Source of the DNA: an uncultured Bacteroidia bacterium
GTDB lineage: Bacteria; Bacteroidota; Bacteroidia; NS11-12g; UBA9320
Length of the DNA stretch: 64,000 nt
Assembly (NCBI GenBank): GCA_943789165.1
Contig: CALSTB010000005.1
Span: 527,001-591,000 of the forward strand
Direction: 5' to 3'
The notes beneath the pieces were generated by a model, which saw only the letters and a program-made list of their open reading frames with translations, searched no databases and was not told the DNA's origin. Position numbers and translations under genes: made by a program. Positions 18,361 through 27,469 of this stretch are shown piece after piece; the stretch's first letter is position 1, and each line of letters begins with the position of its first letter.

Positions 18361-19156
18361 GAGCTTTAATTATTTTCACTAACTTACTTTTATATTCTAT
18401 TAATTTGATTGCAAATTTTACTAATCTAGAACTTGTCAATCTTTTTATTTGGTTGAATTCAGATAGATCATTTAAATACAATGGGAATTCTAGAATTAAA
18501 TATTGTTTCCTTTCTTCTTCAAGCAAATGCTTACTACTAGATACTTGGCTAATTCCGCCAGCTTCTACACCAGATATTGTTATATCTAGGTGTTTATATG
18601 AGCAATTATGCTTAAGTATTGCGTTTGTGTAGAAAACCCAATCAGAAATTATGTCGAAATCAGTTCTGTAATACCCAATTGACGTAAATAGTTCTTTTCT
18701 TATCAACATACTTGGGTGTCCTAACCATTTATTAAACAAATAAAATGCAGATAAATCTGATTCAAATATTTCAATTGAATCAGACGCTTCATTATGCACA
18801 TCTCCGTAAATAATGCTTTCTGATAGGTTATTTCTCATAACCTTTTCTATTACATTCTTTGCGTATAACCAATCACCACTATTCAAAAATAATAAATACT
18901 CTCTTGTCGCTTGATCTATGCCTTTATTCATGGCTTGATAGATTCCATCATCTGGTTCTGATATAGCGTAAGATAGCTTGTCTTTAATGCTTTCTATATA
19001 GTCTGCACTGCCGTCTGTAGATCCACCATCTATGACTATATATTCAATGTCCTCATAGCTTTGATTTACTACAGACTCTACCGTTTTTTTTAGACCAATT
19101 GCATTATTATAATTTATGGTGATGATAGAGAGTTTTGGGGGATTTGATTTGGTCAT
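18353..19156 (-). CDS. Family 2 glycosyltransferase
   Basis: 267 residues. LSIITINYNNAIGLKKTVES, YIVIDGGSTDGSADYIE and FLNSGD (where DxD is replaced by N-S-G-D) mark the WcaA-like GT2 group, like the gene at 558-1313 with which it shares GIYQAMNKGI. The NSGD form is common in this subgroup. It lies 8 bases after the upstream GT4. Confidence 0.9.
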   Translation of the reverse strand: MTKSNPPKLSIITINYNNAIGLKKTVESVVNQSYEDIEYIVIDGGSTDGSADYIESIKDKLSYAISEPDDGIYQAMNKGIDQATREYLLFLNSGDWLYAKNVIEKVMRNNLSESIIYGDVHNEASDSIEIFESDLSAFYLFNKWLGHPSMLIRKELFTSIGYYRTDFDIISDWVFYTNAILKHNCSYKHLDITISGVEAGGISQVSSSKHLLEEERKQYLILEFPLYLNDLSEFNQIKRLTSSRLVKFAIKLIEYKSKLVKIIKALD

Positions 19157-19164
19157 TAACTAAA

Positions 19165-20322
19165 TTATATTTTCGCCTTATAAACTAGTTCCAAAAATGT
19201 TTTTCCAAAAGCATTAACAACGTCATTATAATTATTTTGAACTGCTTTTGGATGGTTTAAATGTAATTTTTTTAATATAATTGAAAGTTCATGTGCGTCA
19301 TGTGGATCAAAGAAACTAACATTATCGTTTATCTGCTCTAAGTGTACTTCTAAGTTTGAAAGTACTAGGTGTTTTGATAATAATTTTGCATCTTCTACAA
19401 CTGTACTCCATCCTTCAAAGAGTGATGGTTGTATTACTGCTATTGCATTTTGCATGATACAGAGTTGCTCTTTACGTTCAATGAAACCAAGGAAAATAAC
19501 ATTTATTTCTAATCCACTAGTTTCATAATAATGTTTAAGTTCCTTAAAGTAATTAATATTTCTAAAATCATTTTCTTTTCCTGAAAAAGCAACTACAATT
19601 TCTTCGCCTTGCGTCTTAAGTTCTTTTATTGCATTAAGTATTACTTTGTGGTTTTTATGAGCCCAAAATTGATTGGGAGCAAAAAAGTAGTTTTCAGGTA
19701 GTTTATATTTTGTTCTTAGGGAAGTAATATCTTGATTTGAGAAATCGGGATGCGATACTGCAAAGTGCAGGACAAATTGCTTGACTTTTGATGTTGGGTA
19801 CAATTTCCTAAAATGAGAACGAGCATTTTCACTACTAAAAACTACATAATCACCCTTGCAAACAACTTCTTTTTGATATTTTTTTCTTTCTTGAATTTTA
19901 TCTTTGGAGAAGAATTGAGGTAAAAATTCTTCTTGAAAATCTGGTATCCAATTCACCTTTTTTAACCCATTAATTTGAATAGAATCATCTTCTGCAGGAT
20001 ATAAAAAATCGATTTTAGGTGGCACCGCCTTTCTGACTATAAGGTTTTTGTTAAATAAAATACGCCCCATTTTATTGATACCCCTTACATAAATTGAATA
20101 ATCATGCCTAATAGGGAATTTATAAAAACTCAGATAGGGATATTGTGTTTCAGCTTCAACGATATCTAAATTTTCTTCTTTCTCAGATAACACCACAACA
20201 TGTGGTTTTAAATCATCTTCGATTGTTTTTAGCGCATGTATAATGTTAAGAATATAATATGCGCCAGCAATCCAGTTTTCATCGTAAGAGAAGATAAGCC
20301 CTATTCTTGTTCTTTTAGCCAT
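19165..20322 (-). CDS. GT4-like glycosyltransferase
   Basis: 385 residues. IGLIFSYDENWIAGAYYILN at the N-terminus, FFAPNQFWAHKNHKVILNAI near residue 215 and VIQPSLFEGWSTVVEDAKLL near residue 300 (an EGWST-type donor motif) fit GT-B family 4. The start overlaps the upstream epimerase gene by 22 bases, the longest overlap in the locus, and indicates coupled translation. Confidence 0.87.
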   Translation of the reverse strand: MAKRTRIGLIFSYDENWIAGAYYILNIIHALKTIEDDLKPHVVVLSEKEENLDIVEAETQYPYLSFYKFPIRHDYSIYVRGINKMGRILFNKNLIVRKAVPPKIDFLYPAEDDSIQINGLKKVNWIPDFQEEFLPQFFSKDKIQERKKYQKEVVCKGDYVVFSSENARSHFRKLYPTSKVKQFVLHFAVSHPDFSNQDITSLRTKYKLPENYFFAPNQFWAHKNHKVILNAIKELKTQGEEIVVAFSGKENDFRNINYFKELKHYYETSGLEINVIFLGFIERKEQLCIMQNAIAVIQPSLFEGWSTVVEDAKLLSKHLVLSNLEVHLEQINDNVSFFDPHDAHELSIILKKLHLNHPKAVQNNYNDVVNAFGKTFLELVYKAKI

Positions 20323-21194
20323 TCCGTATATTTTTTTATTCCAATAGCTAAATTATATTTTGGTTCAAAACCATATATCTTCAGTTTTCCCATATCAGCA
20401 ATCCAATTATTGGGGTCGCCAACTTTGACTTCACCATTAAACACCACTTTCTTCTCAGAAGAAAATTCCTTTAGAAAAACTTGTGCTGCTTCAGCAATTG
20501 TGATTTCCTGATTGTTGGCAACATTGTAAATAGAACCTTGAAAAGGAGAATTTTGAATAACCAAATCTATAATTTGCAACAAATCATCGATATAAATAAA
20601 ATCTCTAGTTTCTTTTCCTGTTCCAAAAAGCGAAACTTCATCGTTTTTGAGAGCTTTTAGATATAAATCCCAAAACAATTGTTTTTTTAATCTTGGACCG
20701 TAAGCAGAGAAAACACGTAAACTACAAGTATTCAAACCAAAAAAATTATGATATTCTGTAAGCAGTAACTCGCTTTGCAATTTATGAAAACCATAAGGAG
20801 ACAGAGGTCTACAACTACTATGTTCTGTAATGGGCAAGCTTTGTGGATTTCCGTAAACCGCAGCACTCGAAAAATTGATTAACTTACAATCACTATTAAA
20901 ATCTCTTATTGCAACAAGTATTTTTTGAACATTAACTACATTTAATTCAAAATCCCTGGACGGATTTTCGAAGGAAAATCCTACATGAGCTGAACCCGAA
21001 GCATTGATACAAACGTCGAATCGATGTTCTTTGATTGGTAATGAGAAATCCGAATTCTGGCTTTCTATTTTATAAAAATTAGTCTCCAAAGATTCAGTCA
21101 CATCAGCTTGAAAAACTTCAAATCCTTTGGTTATAAAATACTTCACACAATGACTACCTATAAAACCGTTGGAACCTATAATTAAAATTTTCAT
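20301..21194 (-). CDS. NAD-dependent epimerase/dehydratase (extended SDR)
   Basis: 297 residues from the ATG at 21194, which forms an ATGA overlap with the upstream methyltransferase; an upstream in-frame start would add nine unlikely residues. ILIIGSNGFIGSHCVKYF is the glycine-rich NAD(P) motif, NFSSAAVYG the catalytic Ser region and YGFHKLQSE the YxxxK pair. It converts a nucleotide sugar, for example by 4-epimerisation or reduction; the exact product cannot be read off. Confidence 0.88.
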   Translation of the reverse strand: MKILIIGSNGFIGSHCVKYFITKGFEVFQADVTESLETNFYKIESQNSDFSLPIKEHRFDVCINASGSAHVGFSFENPSRDFELNVVNVQKILVAIRDFNSDCKLINFSSAAVYGNPQSLPITEHSSCRPLSPYGFHKLQSELLLTEYHNFFGLNTCSLRVFSAYGPRLKKQLFWDLYLKALKNDEVSLFGTGKETRDFIYIDDLLQIIDLVIQNSPFQGSIYNVANNQEITIAEAAQVFLKEFSSEKKVVFNGEVKVGDPNNWIADMGKLKIYGFEPKYNLAIGIKKYTEWLKEQE

Positions 21195-22093
21195 GTTGTT
21201 TGAATAAATTTCACACAACAAATAGCTCTACTATGAGCTGCAAAATCATCTTTCTTACCTATTTGAGTATGCGGATTAAATGACTCTGAGTCATTACATT
21301 CTTCTTGATTAGCAAAAATCCAACCATCCGGTAAATATTTAAAAAAAAATAATTCATATTTTCCTGAATTTTTCATTAAATCAGTGATTATCGCTACCAT
21401 CTCATCATCAAACTGTTGAAAAAATCCGTGATTTTCAAATTTACCATAAGGAAAAGTTAACAATAACTGTCCATCGCTTTTTAAAACTCTCAATAGTTCT
21501 TTAATAACTTTTACATATTCATAACTCTTATTTGAAACAAGTTCCAAAGTTGATTTCAAATCATAACCATACATTGAGTTATCCATATCAATATGCTCAA
21601 TCGTAGATTGGCAAACAATTTCTTCGAAAAAATTATCTCTAAAAGGTAAATCCCTTAAATCACCATAGACATATGATATTCTTTTATGATTGTAACTCTT
21701 GTCCTCTGGATAAAAAGTATAAATAAACTTTTCTTTATTTTGGATCAATTCATTATTCAATAAGTAGCCAAAATTGAATGTAGAACCTGCATCCAAAAAA
21801 ATGGTTTTACCTTTTTTAAGGTTAGCGAGAATCCAAGGATATTCTACAATTCTTTCATCTAAGCGATAACCATAGTTAGTTGGCACTTTTTTCTTGGTAA
21901 ATTCTTCTAAAATAGTAACATTTGAAATATTGTTTTTAATTGATTCTTCTTTATAATTATTATAACCTTCTGACCAAGGAATTTGACCGTTTTTAAAGAA
22001 TTTCAGTTTACTATTATTTTGAAGCTCTTTTACTTTTCGATCTTCATATTTCAAATAATAATTATACGCTTTTTTAAAGAGTTTTTTTATCAT
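21191..22093 (-). CDS. Class I SAM-dependent methyltransferase
   Basis: 300 residues. A basic, helical N-terminus (KKLFKKAYNYYLKYEDRK) precedes TIFLDAGSTFNFGYLLNNEL (SAM motif I, about residue 95) and VCQSTIEHIDMDNSMYGYD (near 163), where the HIDM motif suggests a Methyltransf_11-like fold. It follows the Wzt-type ATPase by about 22 bases. A polysaccharide-terminating or decorating methyltransferase next to an ABC exporter would be a familiar arrangement, but this role is inference. Confidence 0.78.
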   Translation of the reverse strand: MIKKLFKKAYNYYLKYEDRKVKELQNNSKLKFFKNGQIPWSEGYNNYKEESIKNNISNVTILEEFTKKKVPTNYGYRLDERIVEYPWILANLKKGKTIFLDAGSTFNFGYLLNNELIQNKEKFIYTFYPEDKSYNHKRISYVYGDLRDLPFRDNFFEEIVCQSTIEHIDMDNSMYGYDLKSTLELVSNKSYEYVKVIKELLRVLKSDGQLLLTFPYGKFENHGFFQQFDDEMVAIITDLMKNSGKYELFFFKYLPDGWIFANQEECNDSESFNPHTQIGKKDDFAAHSRAICCVKFIQTT

Positions 22094-22115
22094 TTTATAT
22101 TTTTAATAGATTATT

Positions 22116-23369
22116 TTATCTCGTTAAAATATAATTACTATCAATTATTACACATCCATAATCTGCACCTCCGTAAATATGAAAATCGGAACCTGTTTCC
22201 ACAATCTCAAAAGACAAACATTCTTCAAGAAATTCAATTACTTCAACATTGGGATGATGTATTGCAAAAGTAAGTTTGAATTTATTGGGTGCTAAAAACT
22301 TTTCTGGTAATTTTACTTCAAATTGATATACTCCTGCTTCGTTTATTTCGTCTTTCAATTTAATTTCAGAAGTGAAAATAATTCTTTCATTCCTATCTAT
22401 CACTCTAAAACCCAAATGGGCTTTCAGGTGTAGCTCTGCCACTTTTACTTTTATCTTTAGGGCAACGGGTTCATCAAACCCAAACTCTGTCCTAATAGCA
22501 TTGTCTTTATCCAAAAGAGCTACACTCACAAATCCAGATTCTCCAACAGTCTCATTTACATAATGCCCTACATAACCATCATATTGGTTGGATTGCAAAT
22601 AATAATCTATTGCGTTATTTGTGTTTCCATCTAACGCAACCTTACCCTTATCCAAAACAATTCCTTTAGTACACAAACTCTTTACTGCAGACATATTATG
22701 ACTCACAAACAAAACGGTTCTACCACTTTTAGCCACACTATCCATCTTACCTAAGCATCGCTTTTGAAATTCAAAATCGCCTACAGCTAATACTTCGTCA
22801 ATAATCAAAATTTCAGGCTCTAGGTGGGCCGCTACACTAAAACCAAGCCGTACCTTCATTCCACTGCTATAAAACTTTACGGGGGTGTCGATGTGCTGTT
22901 CCACTCCACTAAAGTCTACTATTTCATCAAACTTTTTGTCAATCTCCTTCTTAGTCATTCCTAAGATAGTGCCGTTCATGTACACATTATCCCTGCCTGT
23001 CAATTCTGGATGGAACCCTGTTCCCACTTCTAACAGAGAAGATACACGTCCTTTTATTTTAATACTTCCTGTTGTCGGTTCAGTAATACGACTAAGCACT
23101 TTTAGTAAAGTGCTTTTTCCTGCTCCGTTACGGCCTATGATCCCCAGTACTTCGCCCTGTTTCACCTCAAAATTAATGTCTTGTAACGCCCAGAACACGG
23201 AGGGGTCGTTTTCATTATCAAACTTCTTGAGTTGGGCAATACGTCTAAAATTACGTACCGGGTAGGTGATGACATTTTTTAGCTGCCCAGCAAAGGTGTC
23301 AGATTTTTCTTGCACTCCTATGCGGTAGCGTTTAGATACGTTTTCTACTTTAACTACGGTGTCGCTCAT
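22116..23369 (-). CDS. Polysaccharide ABC transporter ATPase, Wzt type
   Basis: 417 residues. Walker A GRNGAGKST is at 79-87, the signature YSSGMKVR at 167-174 and Walker B ILIIDEVLA at 187-195. The H-loop follows in FVSHNMSAV. Residues from about 260 to the end form a separate beta-rich domain like the Wzt C-terminal carbohydrate-binding domain, which recognises the finished chain in ABC-type O-antigen export. It works with the permease encoded next upstream; a repeat-filled gap of 166 bases separates the two. Confidence 0.93.
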   Translation of the reverse strand: MSDTVVKVENVSKRYRIGVQEKSDTFAGQLKNVITYPVRNFRRIAQLKKFDNENDPSVFWALQDINFEVKQGEVLGIIGRNGAGKSTLLKVLSRITEPTTGSIKIKGRVSSLLEVGTGFHPELTGRDNVYMNGTILGMTKKEIDKKFDEIVDFSGVEQHIDTPVKFYSSGMKVRLGFSVAAHLEPEILIIDEVLAVGDFEFQKRCLGKMDSVAKSGRTVLFVSHNMSAVKSLCTKGIVLDKGKVALDGNTNNAIDYYLQSNQYDGYVGHYVNETVGESGFVSVALLDKDNAIRTEFGFDEPVALKIKVKVAELHLKAHLGFRVIDRNERIIFTSEIKLKDEINEAGVYQFEVKLPEKFLAPNKFKLTFAIHHPNVEVIEFLEECLSFEIVETGSDFHIYGGADYGCVIIDSNYILTR

Positions 23370-23535
23370 TTAGGTTGTTGGGTTTGGGTCTTTGGTTATT
23401 TGGTAGTTAGCAGTTTACAGTTGGCGGGTTCGCAGAAATATTTGTCAGTATTTTTCGCAATAATGAATTTGTTCTTACTTATCCGTGATAGTATACAATG
23501 GATGCAATAAACTGTAAACTGACTACTGCTAACTG
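23370..23535. repeat. Inverted short-repeat arrays flanking about 85 bases
   Basis: On the plus strand 23370-23430 reads as 8-base steps such as TCTTTGGT, TATTTGGT, AGTTAGCA, then GTTTACAGTTGGCGG. The far side (about 23508-23540) holds the inverted form, with AAACTGTAAACTGACTACTGCTAACTG (split here: AAACTGTAAACTG then ACTACTGCTAACTG). The arms can pair into a long hairpin through AGTTAGCAGT and AGTTTACAGTT. The interior contains no recognisable gene. Confidence 0.75.
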
Positions 23536-24366
23536 TCACGCTATATCCGCTAAGGTATTTTCCATTTTTCTAAAGTAAAATGCTCCGAAGATGAAGAGGA
23601 TTAATGACACCGCAGCTCCTATGCTTATTAAATCCCATGGCATTGCTTTTGTGCCTAAAAATGCGGCACGCATTCCTTCTATAACCCCTACCATAGGGTT
23701 TAGAGCATATACATAAACCCATTTCTGCGGAATAATATTAATGCTATATACTACTGGTACAGAATACATAAGTATTCGAACCATAAATCCCATGGCATAC
23801 TGTACATCACGGTATTGAATGGCCATTGCAGACAAAATCATTCCTACACCAAGCGATGTCATGATGAGAATGATAAGTAAAACTGGGAAGTAAATAACAT
23901 TTATGGAAGGTACAAAGCCGTAATAAATAAATAACCCTATCATCACAATAAACGATATGCCAAAATCGATAAGTTTTGAAAAAACAGAAGCTAGAGGAAG
24001 TACCAATCTTGGAAAATATACTTTGGAGAGCATATCTTTATTGGCAATCAGAGCATTACTGCTTTCTGTTAAAATACTACTGAAATAATTCCAAGGTACC
24101 ATCGCTGCAAAACTGAAGAGAATGTAGGGTACTCCATCAGAATCTAACTTAGCCAGTGTTCCAAAAATAACGGTAAATACCAGTGTTTGCACCAGAGGTT
24201 GAATTACCGCCCATCCTATACCTAAGATTGATTGAGCATATTTTCCTTTTATACCACGTACTACTAAAAAATAGAGCAAATCTTTGTATCGCCAGAGTTC
24301 TTTTACATCTATAAGATGCCAGCCTTTGCTGGGTTCTATTATTTGAGAGTATTCTTGATCCTTCAT
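23536..24366 (-). CDS. Polysaccharide ABC transporter permease, Wzm type
   Basis: 276 residues with six predicted membrane segments of the ABC-2 type. The N-terminal HLIDVKELWRYKDLLYFLV and FGTLAKLDSDGVPYILFSF are typical of Wzm/TagG-like permeases, as is NPMVGVIEGMRAAFLG before the last two helices. It forms the membrane channel for export of an undecaprenyl-linked polysaccharide, powered by the neighbouring ATPase. Confidence 0.93.
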   Translation of the reverse strand: MKDQEYSQIIEPSKGWHLIDVKELWRYKDLLYFLVVRGIKGKYAQSILGIGWAVIQPLVQTLVFTVIFGTLAKLDSDGVPYILFSFAAMVPWNYFSSILTESSNALIANKDMLSKVYFPRLVLPLASVFSKLIDFGISFIVMIGLFIYYGFVPSINVIYFPVLLIILIMTSLGVGMILSAMAIQYRDVQYAMGFMVRILMYSVPVVYSINIIPQKWVYVYALNPMVGVIEGMRAAFLGTKAMPWDLISIGAAVSLILFIFGAFYFRKMENTLADIA

Positions 24367-24419
24367 TTAGTTTTGTATATAATCATTTATCTGTAACCTT
24401 TGAATTGGAGTAAGTATGA

Positions 24420-25349
24420 TTAGGCATTATCCATTTTATAAGCGTCATAGACTTCTTTTATTCCATGTCTAAGTCCTATCTTAGATTTCCAGCCTTTGGA
24501 TTTCAATAAAGAGCTATCCATCAACTTTCGCGGTGTTCCGTCGGGTTTTGCTGAGTTAAGCTTAAGCTGCCCAGTAAACCCTACTATTTCTTTTATGAGT
24601 AATGCGAGATCTCCAATACTTATCTCATCACCACTACCCACATTTAAAAACTGCCAATCATCATAGTTCTTCATAATAAATACACTGGCATCTGCCAAGT
24701 CATCCACATGCATAAACTCACGCAGCGGTTTTCCGCTGCCCCAAATTTCGACTTCGCCCAGCTCTTCCATCTTAGCTTCATGGAACTTTCTCAATAAGGC
24801 TGGTAAGACATGTGAGTTTTGAAGGTCGTAGTTGTCATTAGGCCCATATAAATTTGTAGGCATCACCGCTGTGAAATTACACCCATATTGACGTGCATAG
24901 TTTTCGACCATCTTAATCCCAGCGATTTTAGCAATGGCGTAGGGTTCGTTTGTTTCCTCCAATGGACCAGTTAATAAGTATTCCTCTTTCATTGGCTGGG
25001 GAGCCATTTTGGGGTAAATACAGGAAGACCCTAGAAACAGCAGTTTTTTAACATCGTGAACATAACTCTGATGAATCACATTGTTTTGAATCATCAAGTT
25101 ATCATACAAAAAGTCCGCGCGATAGATATTGTTTGCCTGTATGCCACCCACTTTGGCTGCTGCTAGGAATACGTATTCAGGTTTTTCTGTTTCGAAAAAA
25201 GCTTCGACTGCTTGCTGGTTACGTAAATCAAGTTCTTTGCTAGACCTTAAAACCAAGTTGTCAAAGCCTTCTTTCTTCAGTTCACGAACGATTGCTGATC
25301 CTACCATGCCGTTGTGACCTGCGACGTATATTTTAGAGGTGGTTTTCAT
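24420..25349 (-). CDS. fcl: GDP-L-fucose synthase
   Basis: 309 residues, normal length. [18 protein letters not shown] is the NADP-binding motif, [18 protein letters not shown] and YAIAKIAG (catalytic Tyr-Lys) are hallmarks of GDP-L-fucose synthase (GDP-4-keto-6-deoxymannose epimerase/reductase). Together with gmd at 25825-26946 it makes GDP-L-fucose from GDP-mannose. The two are usually adjacent, but here a decayed four-helix-bundle element of about 475 bases separates them. The start ATG lies six bases from a heptamer array. Confidence 0.95.
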   Translation of the reverse strand: MKTTSKIYVAGHNGMVGSAIVRELKKEGFDNLVLRSSKELDLRNQQAVEAFFETEKPEYVFLAAAKVGGIQANNIYRADFLYDNLMIQNNVIHQSYVHDVKKLLFLGSSCIYPKMAPQPMKEEYLLTGPLEETNEPYAIAKIAGIKMVENYARQYGCNFTAVMPTNLYGPNDNYDLQNSHVLPALLRKFHEAKMEELGEVEIWGSGKPLREFMHVDDLADASVFIMKNYDDWQFLNVGSGDEISIGDLALLIKEIVGFTGQLKLNSAKPDGTPRKLMDSSLLKSKGWKSKIGLRHGIKEVYDAYKMDNA

Positions 25350-25355
25350 AGGGGC

Positions 25356-25383
25356 GGTTGGCTTTTGGCGGTTAGCGATAGGT
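25356..25383. repeat. Heptamer array, left arm of the decayed S23 element
   Basis: Four consecutive 7-base units on the plus strand: GGTTGGC, TTTTGGC, GGTTAGC, GATAGGT. They are inverted relative to the array at 25780-25814, so the two bracket the S23 pseudogene. Confidence 0.85.
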
Positions 25384-25387
25384 GGTG

Positions 25388-25733
25388 CTTGACGTAATTA
25401 GGCGGTTGTTAAGCGCATTGAGTCTTTTTTGTATGATTTCCAAGTTTACAAAAATTTCTGAGTTGATAAAATATTTTCGGTTCATGGCTATAAGCAATTG
25501 AGTCTCTAATTCGAAACTTGACCCCAATGCGATTTGAACATACCTAGAGAATTCATTATCCGATTTTCTACTACACCGTCAGCAACATTCGAGGGTATTG
25601 ACACTGAACATCGCTGTAATTGTTGACCCAAACCTTACATCTCATTTTTCGGAAACTGATCCACAATATCATACACGTGATTTACCAGTTCGAAGCTTTG
25701 TTGCCGTACTTTCATTTTTCTGAAATTTCTCAT
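25388..25733 (-). pseudogene. Decayed four-helix-bundle (S23 family) gene
   Basis: Translated from ATG at 25733 it gives MRNFRKMKVRQQSFELVNHV, YDIVDQFPKNEM, a TAA stop, then GLGQQLQRCSVSIPSNVA, a clear paralogue of the intact gene at 27011-27361. A one-base loss just after SIPSNVA (GACGGTGT against GAAGGATGT in the intact copy) shifts the frame, and the rest is still recognisable in the shifted frame down to about 25388. It is flanked by inverted heptamer arrays exactly like the intact copy. Confidence 0.92.
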
Positions 25734-25779
25734 GTAAATGCAAATACGGCAAACGACGATTTAATTTATGTAAGGTAGT

Positions 25780-25814
25780 CTCCAACTGCTAAAAGCCAAT
25801 CGCTAACAGCTAAT
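25780..25814. repeat. Heptamer array, right arm of the decayed S23 element
   Basis: Five 7-base units in phase: CTCCAAC, TGCTAAA, AGCCAAT, CGCTAAC, AGCTAAT (NTTRGCN on the minus strand). The array begins 10 bases after the gmd stop codon. About 45 bases lie between it and the start of the S23 pseudogene, and that leader resembles the leader of the intact copy. Confidence 0.88.
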
Positions 25815-25824
25815 TGCCTTATTC

Positions 25825-26946
25825 TTACTTTTCCTCCTCCTTCGGCACAAAGGTAAACCCACTCGCATGTAAGGTTTGTTCTTTTCTGAATAGTTCTATA
25901 TCACTATCCATCATATCCTTTACCAAATCAGCTAAGCTATGTTTAGGGACCCAACCCAGTTGTTTTTTTGCTTTGGTAGCGTCTCCAATGAGTAGGTCGA
26001 CTTCAGTTGGACGATAATATTGTGGGTCGACAGCTAAAACGATTTGACCTTTAGGTACCTGGTAATCTTGATTGCTGCATTCAAGAACCTTTGCAATTTC
26101 GTTTGGACCTTGACCTATAAACTGCAATTTGACGCCTACTTCGTTAAAAGCCATTCTAACAAAATCTCTAACCGTTGTAGTTACGCCAGTGGCTATCACG
26201 TAATCCTCCGGCTTGTTTTGCTGGAGCATCATCCACATCAATTCGACATAATCCTTGGCATGACCCCAATCTCGCTTGGCGTCTAAGTTACCCAAGTAAA
26301 ACTTATCATGTAATCCTAGTGCGATACGAGATACTGCCCTAGTTATTTTACGGGTAACGAAGGTTTCTCCCCGAAGTGGACTTTCATGGTTGAATAGGAT
26401 ACCATTACAAGCGTACATGTCATACGCTTCTCTGTAATTTACGGTAATCCAAAAACCGTACATCTTGGCAACCGCATATGGAGAACGGGGATAGAACGGG
26501 GTCGTTTCCGATTGAGGGACTTCTTGAACCAAACCATACAATTCTGATGTGGATGCTTGATAAATTCTTGTTTTTTGCTCTAATCCTAATAATCTAACCG
26601 CCTCCAACACTCGCAGGGTCCCAACACCATCTACATCAGCCGTGTATTCCGGAGATTCGAAACTCACCTTGACATGGGACATGGCTCCTAGATTGTAGAT
26701 TTCATCCGGCTGGACTTCCTTAATGATTCGTATCAAATTGGTTGAGTCCGTCAAATCGCCGTAATGCAATATGAATTTTCGGTTATCGACGTGGGGATCC
26801 TGATATAGATGGTCTATTCGGTCGGTGTTGAACAACGAACTTCTTCGTTTAATACCATGAACAGTGTAACCTTTTTTTAACAAAAATTCTGAGAGGTATG
26901 ATCCGTCTTGTCCGGTGACTCCGGTGATGAGTGCAGTTTTTGACAT
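25825..26946 (-). CDS. gmd: GDP-mannose 4,6-dehydratase
   Basis: 373 residues, full length. [20 protein letters not shown] is the NADP site, [20 protein letters not shown] and YAVAKMYG hold the catalytic Ser/Glu/Tyr/Lys, and [20 protein letters not shown] is diagnostic of Gmd. It makes GDP-4-keto-6-deoxy-D-mannose, which Fcl turns into GDP-L-fucose. It lies between two S23 elements, so this biosynthetic pair has been interrupted twice. Confidence 0.97.
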   Translation of the reverse strand: MSKTALITGVTGQDGSYLSEFLLKKGYTVHGIKRRSSLFNTDRIDHLYQDPHVDNRKFILHYGDLTDSTNLIRIIKEVQPDEIYNLGAMSHVKVSFESPEYTADVDGVGTLRVLEAVRLLGLEQKTRIYQASTSELYGLVQEVPQSETTPFYPRSPYAVAKMYGFWITVNYREAYDMYACNGILFNHESPLRGETFVTRKITRAVSRIALGLHDKFYLGNLDAKRDWGHAKDYVELMWMMLQQNKPEDYVIATGVTTTVRDFVRMAFNEVGVKLQFIGQGPNEIAKVLECSNQDYQVPKGQIVLAVDPQYYRPTEVDLLIGDATKAKKQLGWVPKHSLADLVKDMMDSDIELFRKEQTLHASGFTFVPKEEEK

Positions 26947-26980
26947 GGGTGAAGTTATGAATATGGGATAATGATTTTGA

Positions 26981-27015
26981 TTTTGGCTGTTGGCTGTTGG
27001 CTGTTAGCTGTTAGC
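26981..27015. repeat. Heptamer array, left arm of the intact S23 element
   Basis: Five units in phase on the plus strand: TTTTGGC, TGTTGGC, TGTTGGC, TGTTAGC, TGTTAGC. The stop codon TAA of the four-helix-bundle gene (27011-27013) lies inside the last unit. The orientation is opposite to that of the array at 27414-27469. Confidence 0.92.
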
Positions 27016-27361
27016 AGGATGCAATCAAACGGTTATTAAGTGCATTGAGCTTTTTTTGCAATATTTCTAAGTTTTCAAATATTTCAGTGTTTATGAAATA
27101 TTTTCGGTTTGACGCTATAAGCAATTGTGTTTCTAATTCAAAACTCGAACCTAATGCAATTTGAATGTACCTAGAGAATTCTTTGTCTGATTTTCTACTA
27201 CATCCTTCAGCCACATTTGATGGTATTGAAACCGAACATCGTTGCACTTGTTGACTTAAACCGGATAGTTCACTTTTAGGAAAACAATCAACAATGTCGT
27301 ACACATTATTTAACAATTGCATGCTAAGATGCCACACTTCTAGATTCCGGAAATTCCTCAT
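27011..27361 (-). CDS. Four-helix-bundle protein (23S rRNA intervening-sequence/S23 family)
   Basis: 116 residues. NLEVWHLSMQLLNNVYDIV, QVQRCSVSIPSNVAEGCSRK and FSRYIQIALGSSFELETQLL are the three hallmark segments of the S23/TIGR02436 family (SIPxNIAEG core). Known relatives are encoded in intervening sequences of 23S rRNA, or act as Avd, the accessory protein of diversity-generating retroelements; standalone copies have no settled function. It has no evident link with polysaccharide synthesis, yet lies between wzz-like and gmd genes. Inverted arrays of a 7-base unit flank it on both sides, and a decayed paralogue with the same flanks lies 1.6 kb away. I infer a small mobile unit. Confidence 0.93.
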   Translation of the reverse strand: MRNFRNLEVWHLSMQLLNNVYDIVDCFPKSELSGLSQQVQRCSVSIPSNVAEGCSRKSDKEFSRYIQIALGSSFELETQLLIASNRKYFINTEIFENLEILQKKLNALNNRLIASC

Positions 27362-27413
27362 TAACCTGCAAATTGGTCAATGTAGAATTATATTCATTTA
27401 TGAAATCTCCTGC

Positions 27414-27469
27414 AGCTAATAGCCAACCACCAATCGCTAACCGCCAAAGGCTAAACGCCAATCGCCAAA
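27414..27469. repeat. Heptamer array, right arm of the intact S23 element
   Basis: Eight 7-base units in perfect phase on the plus strand: AGCTAAT, AGCCAAC, CACCAAT, CGCTAAC, CGCCAAA, GGCTAAA, CGCCAAT, CGCCAAA. On the minus strand the consensus is NTTRGCN. The array enters the coding region of the Wzz-like gene and supplies its last five codons and its stop. Confidence 0.95.
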
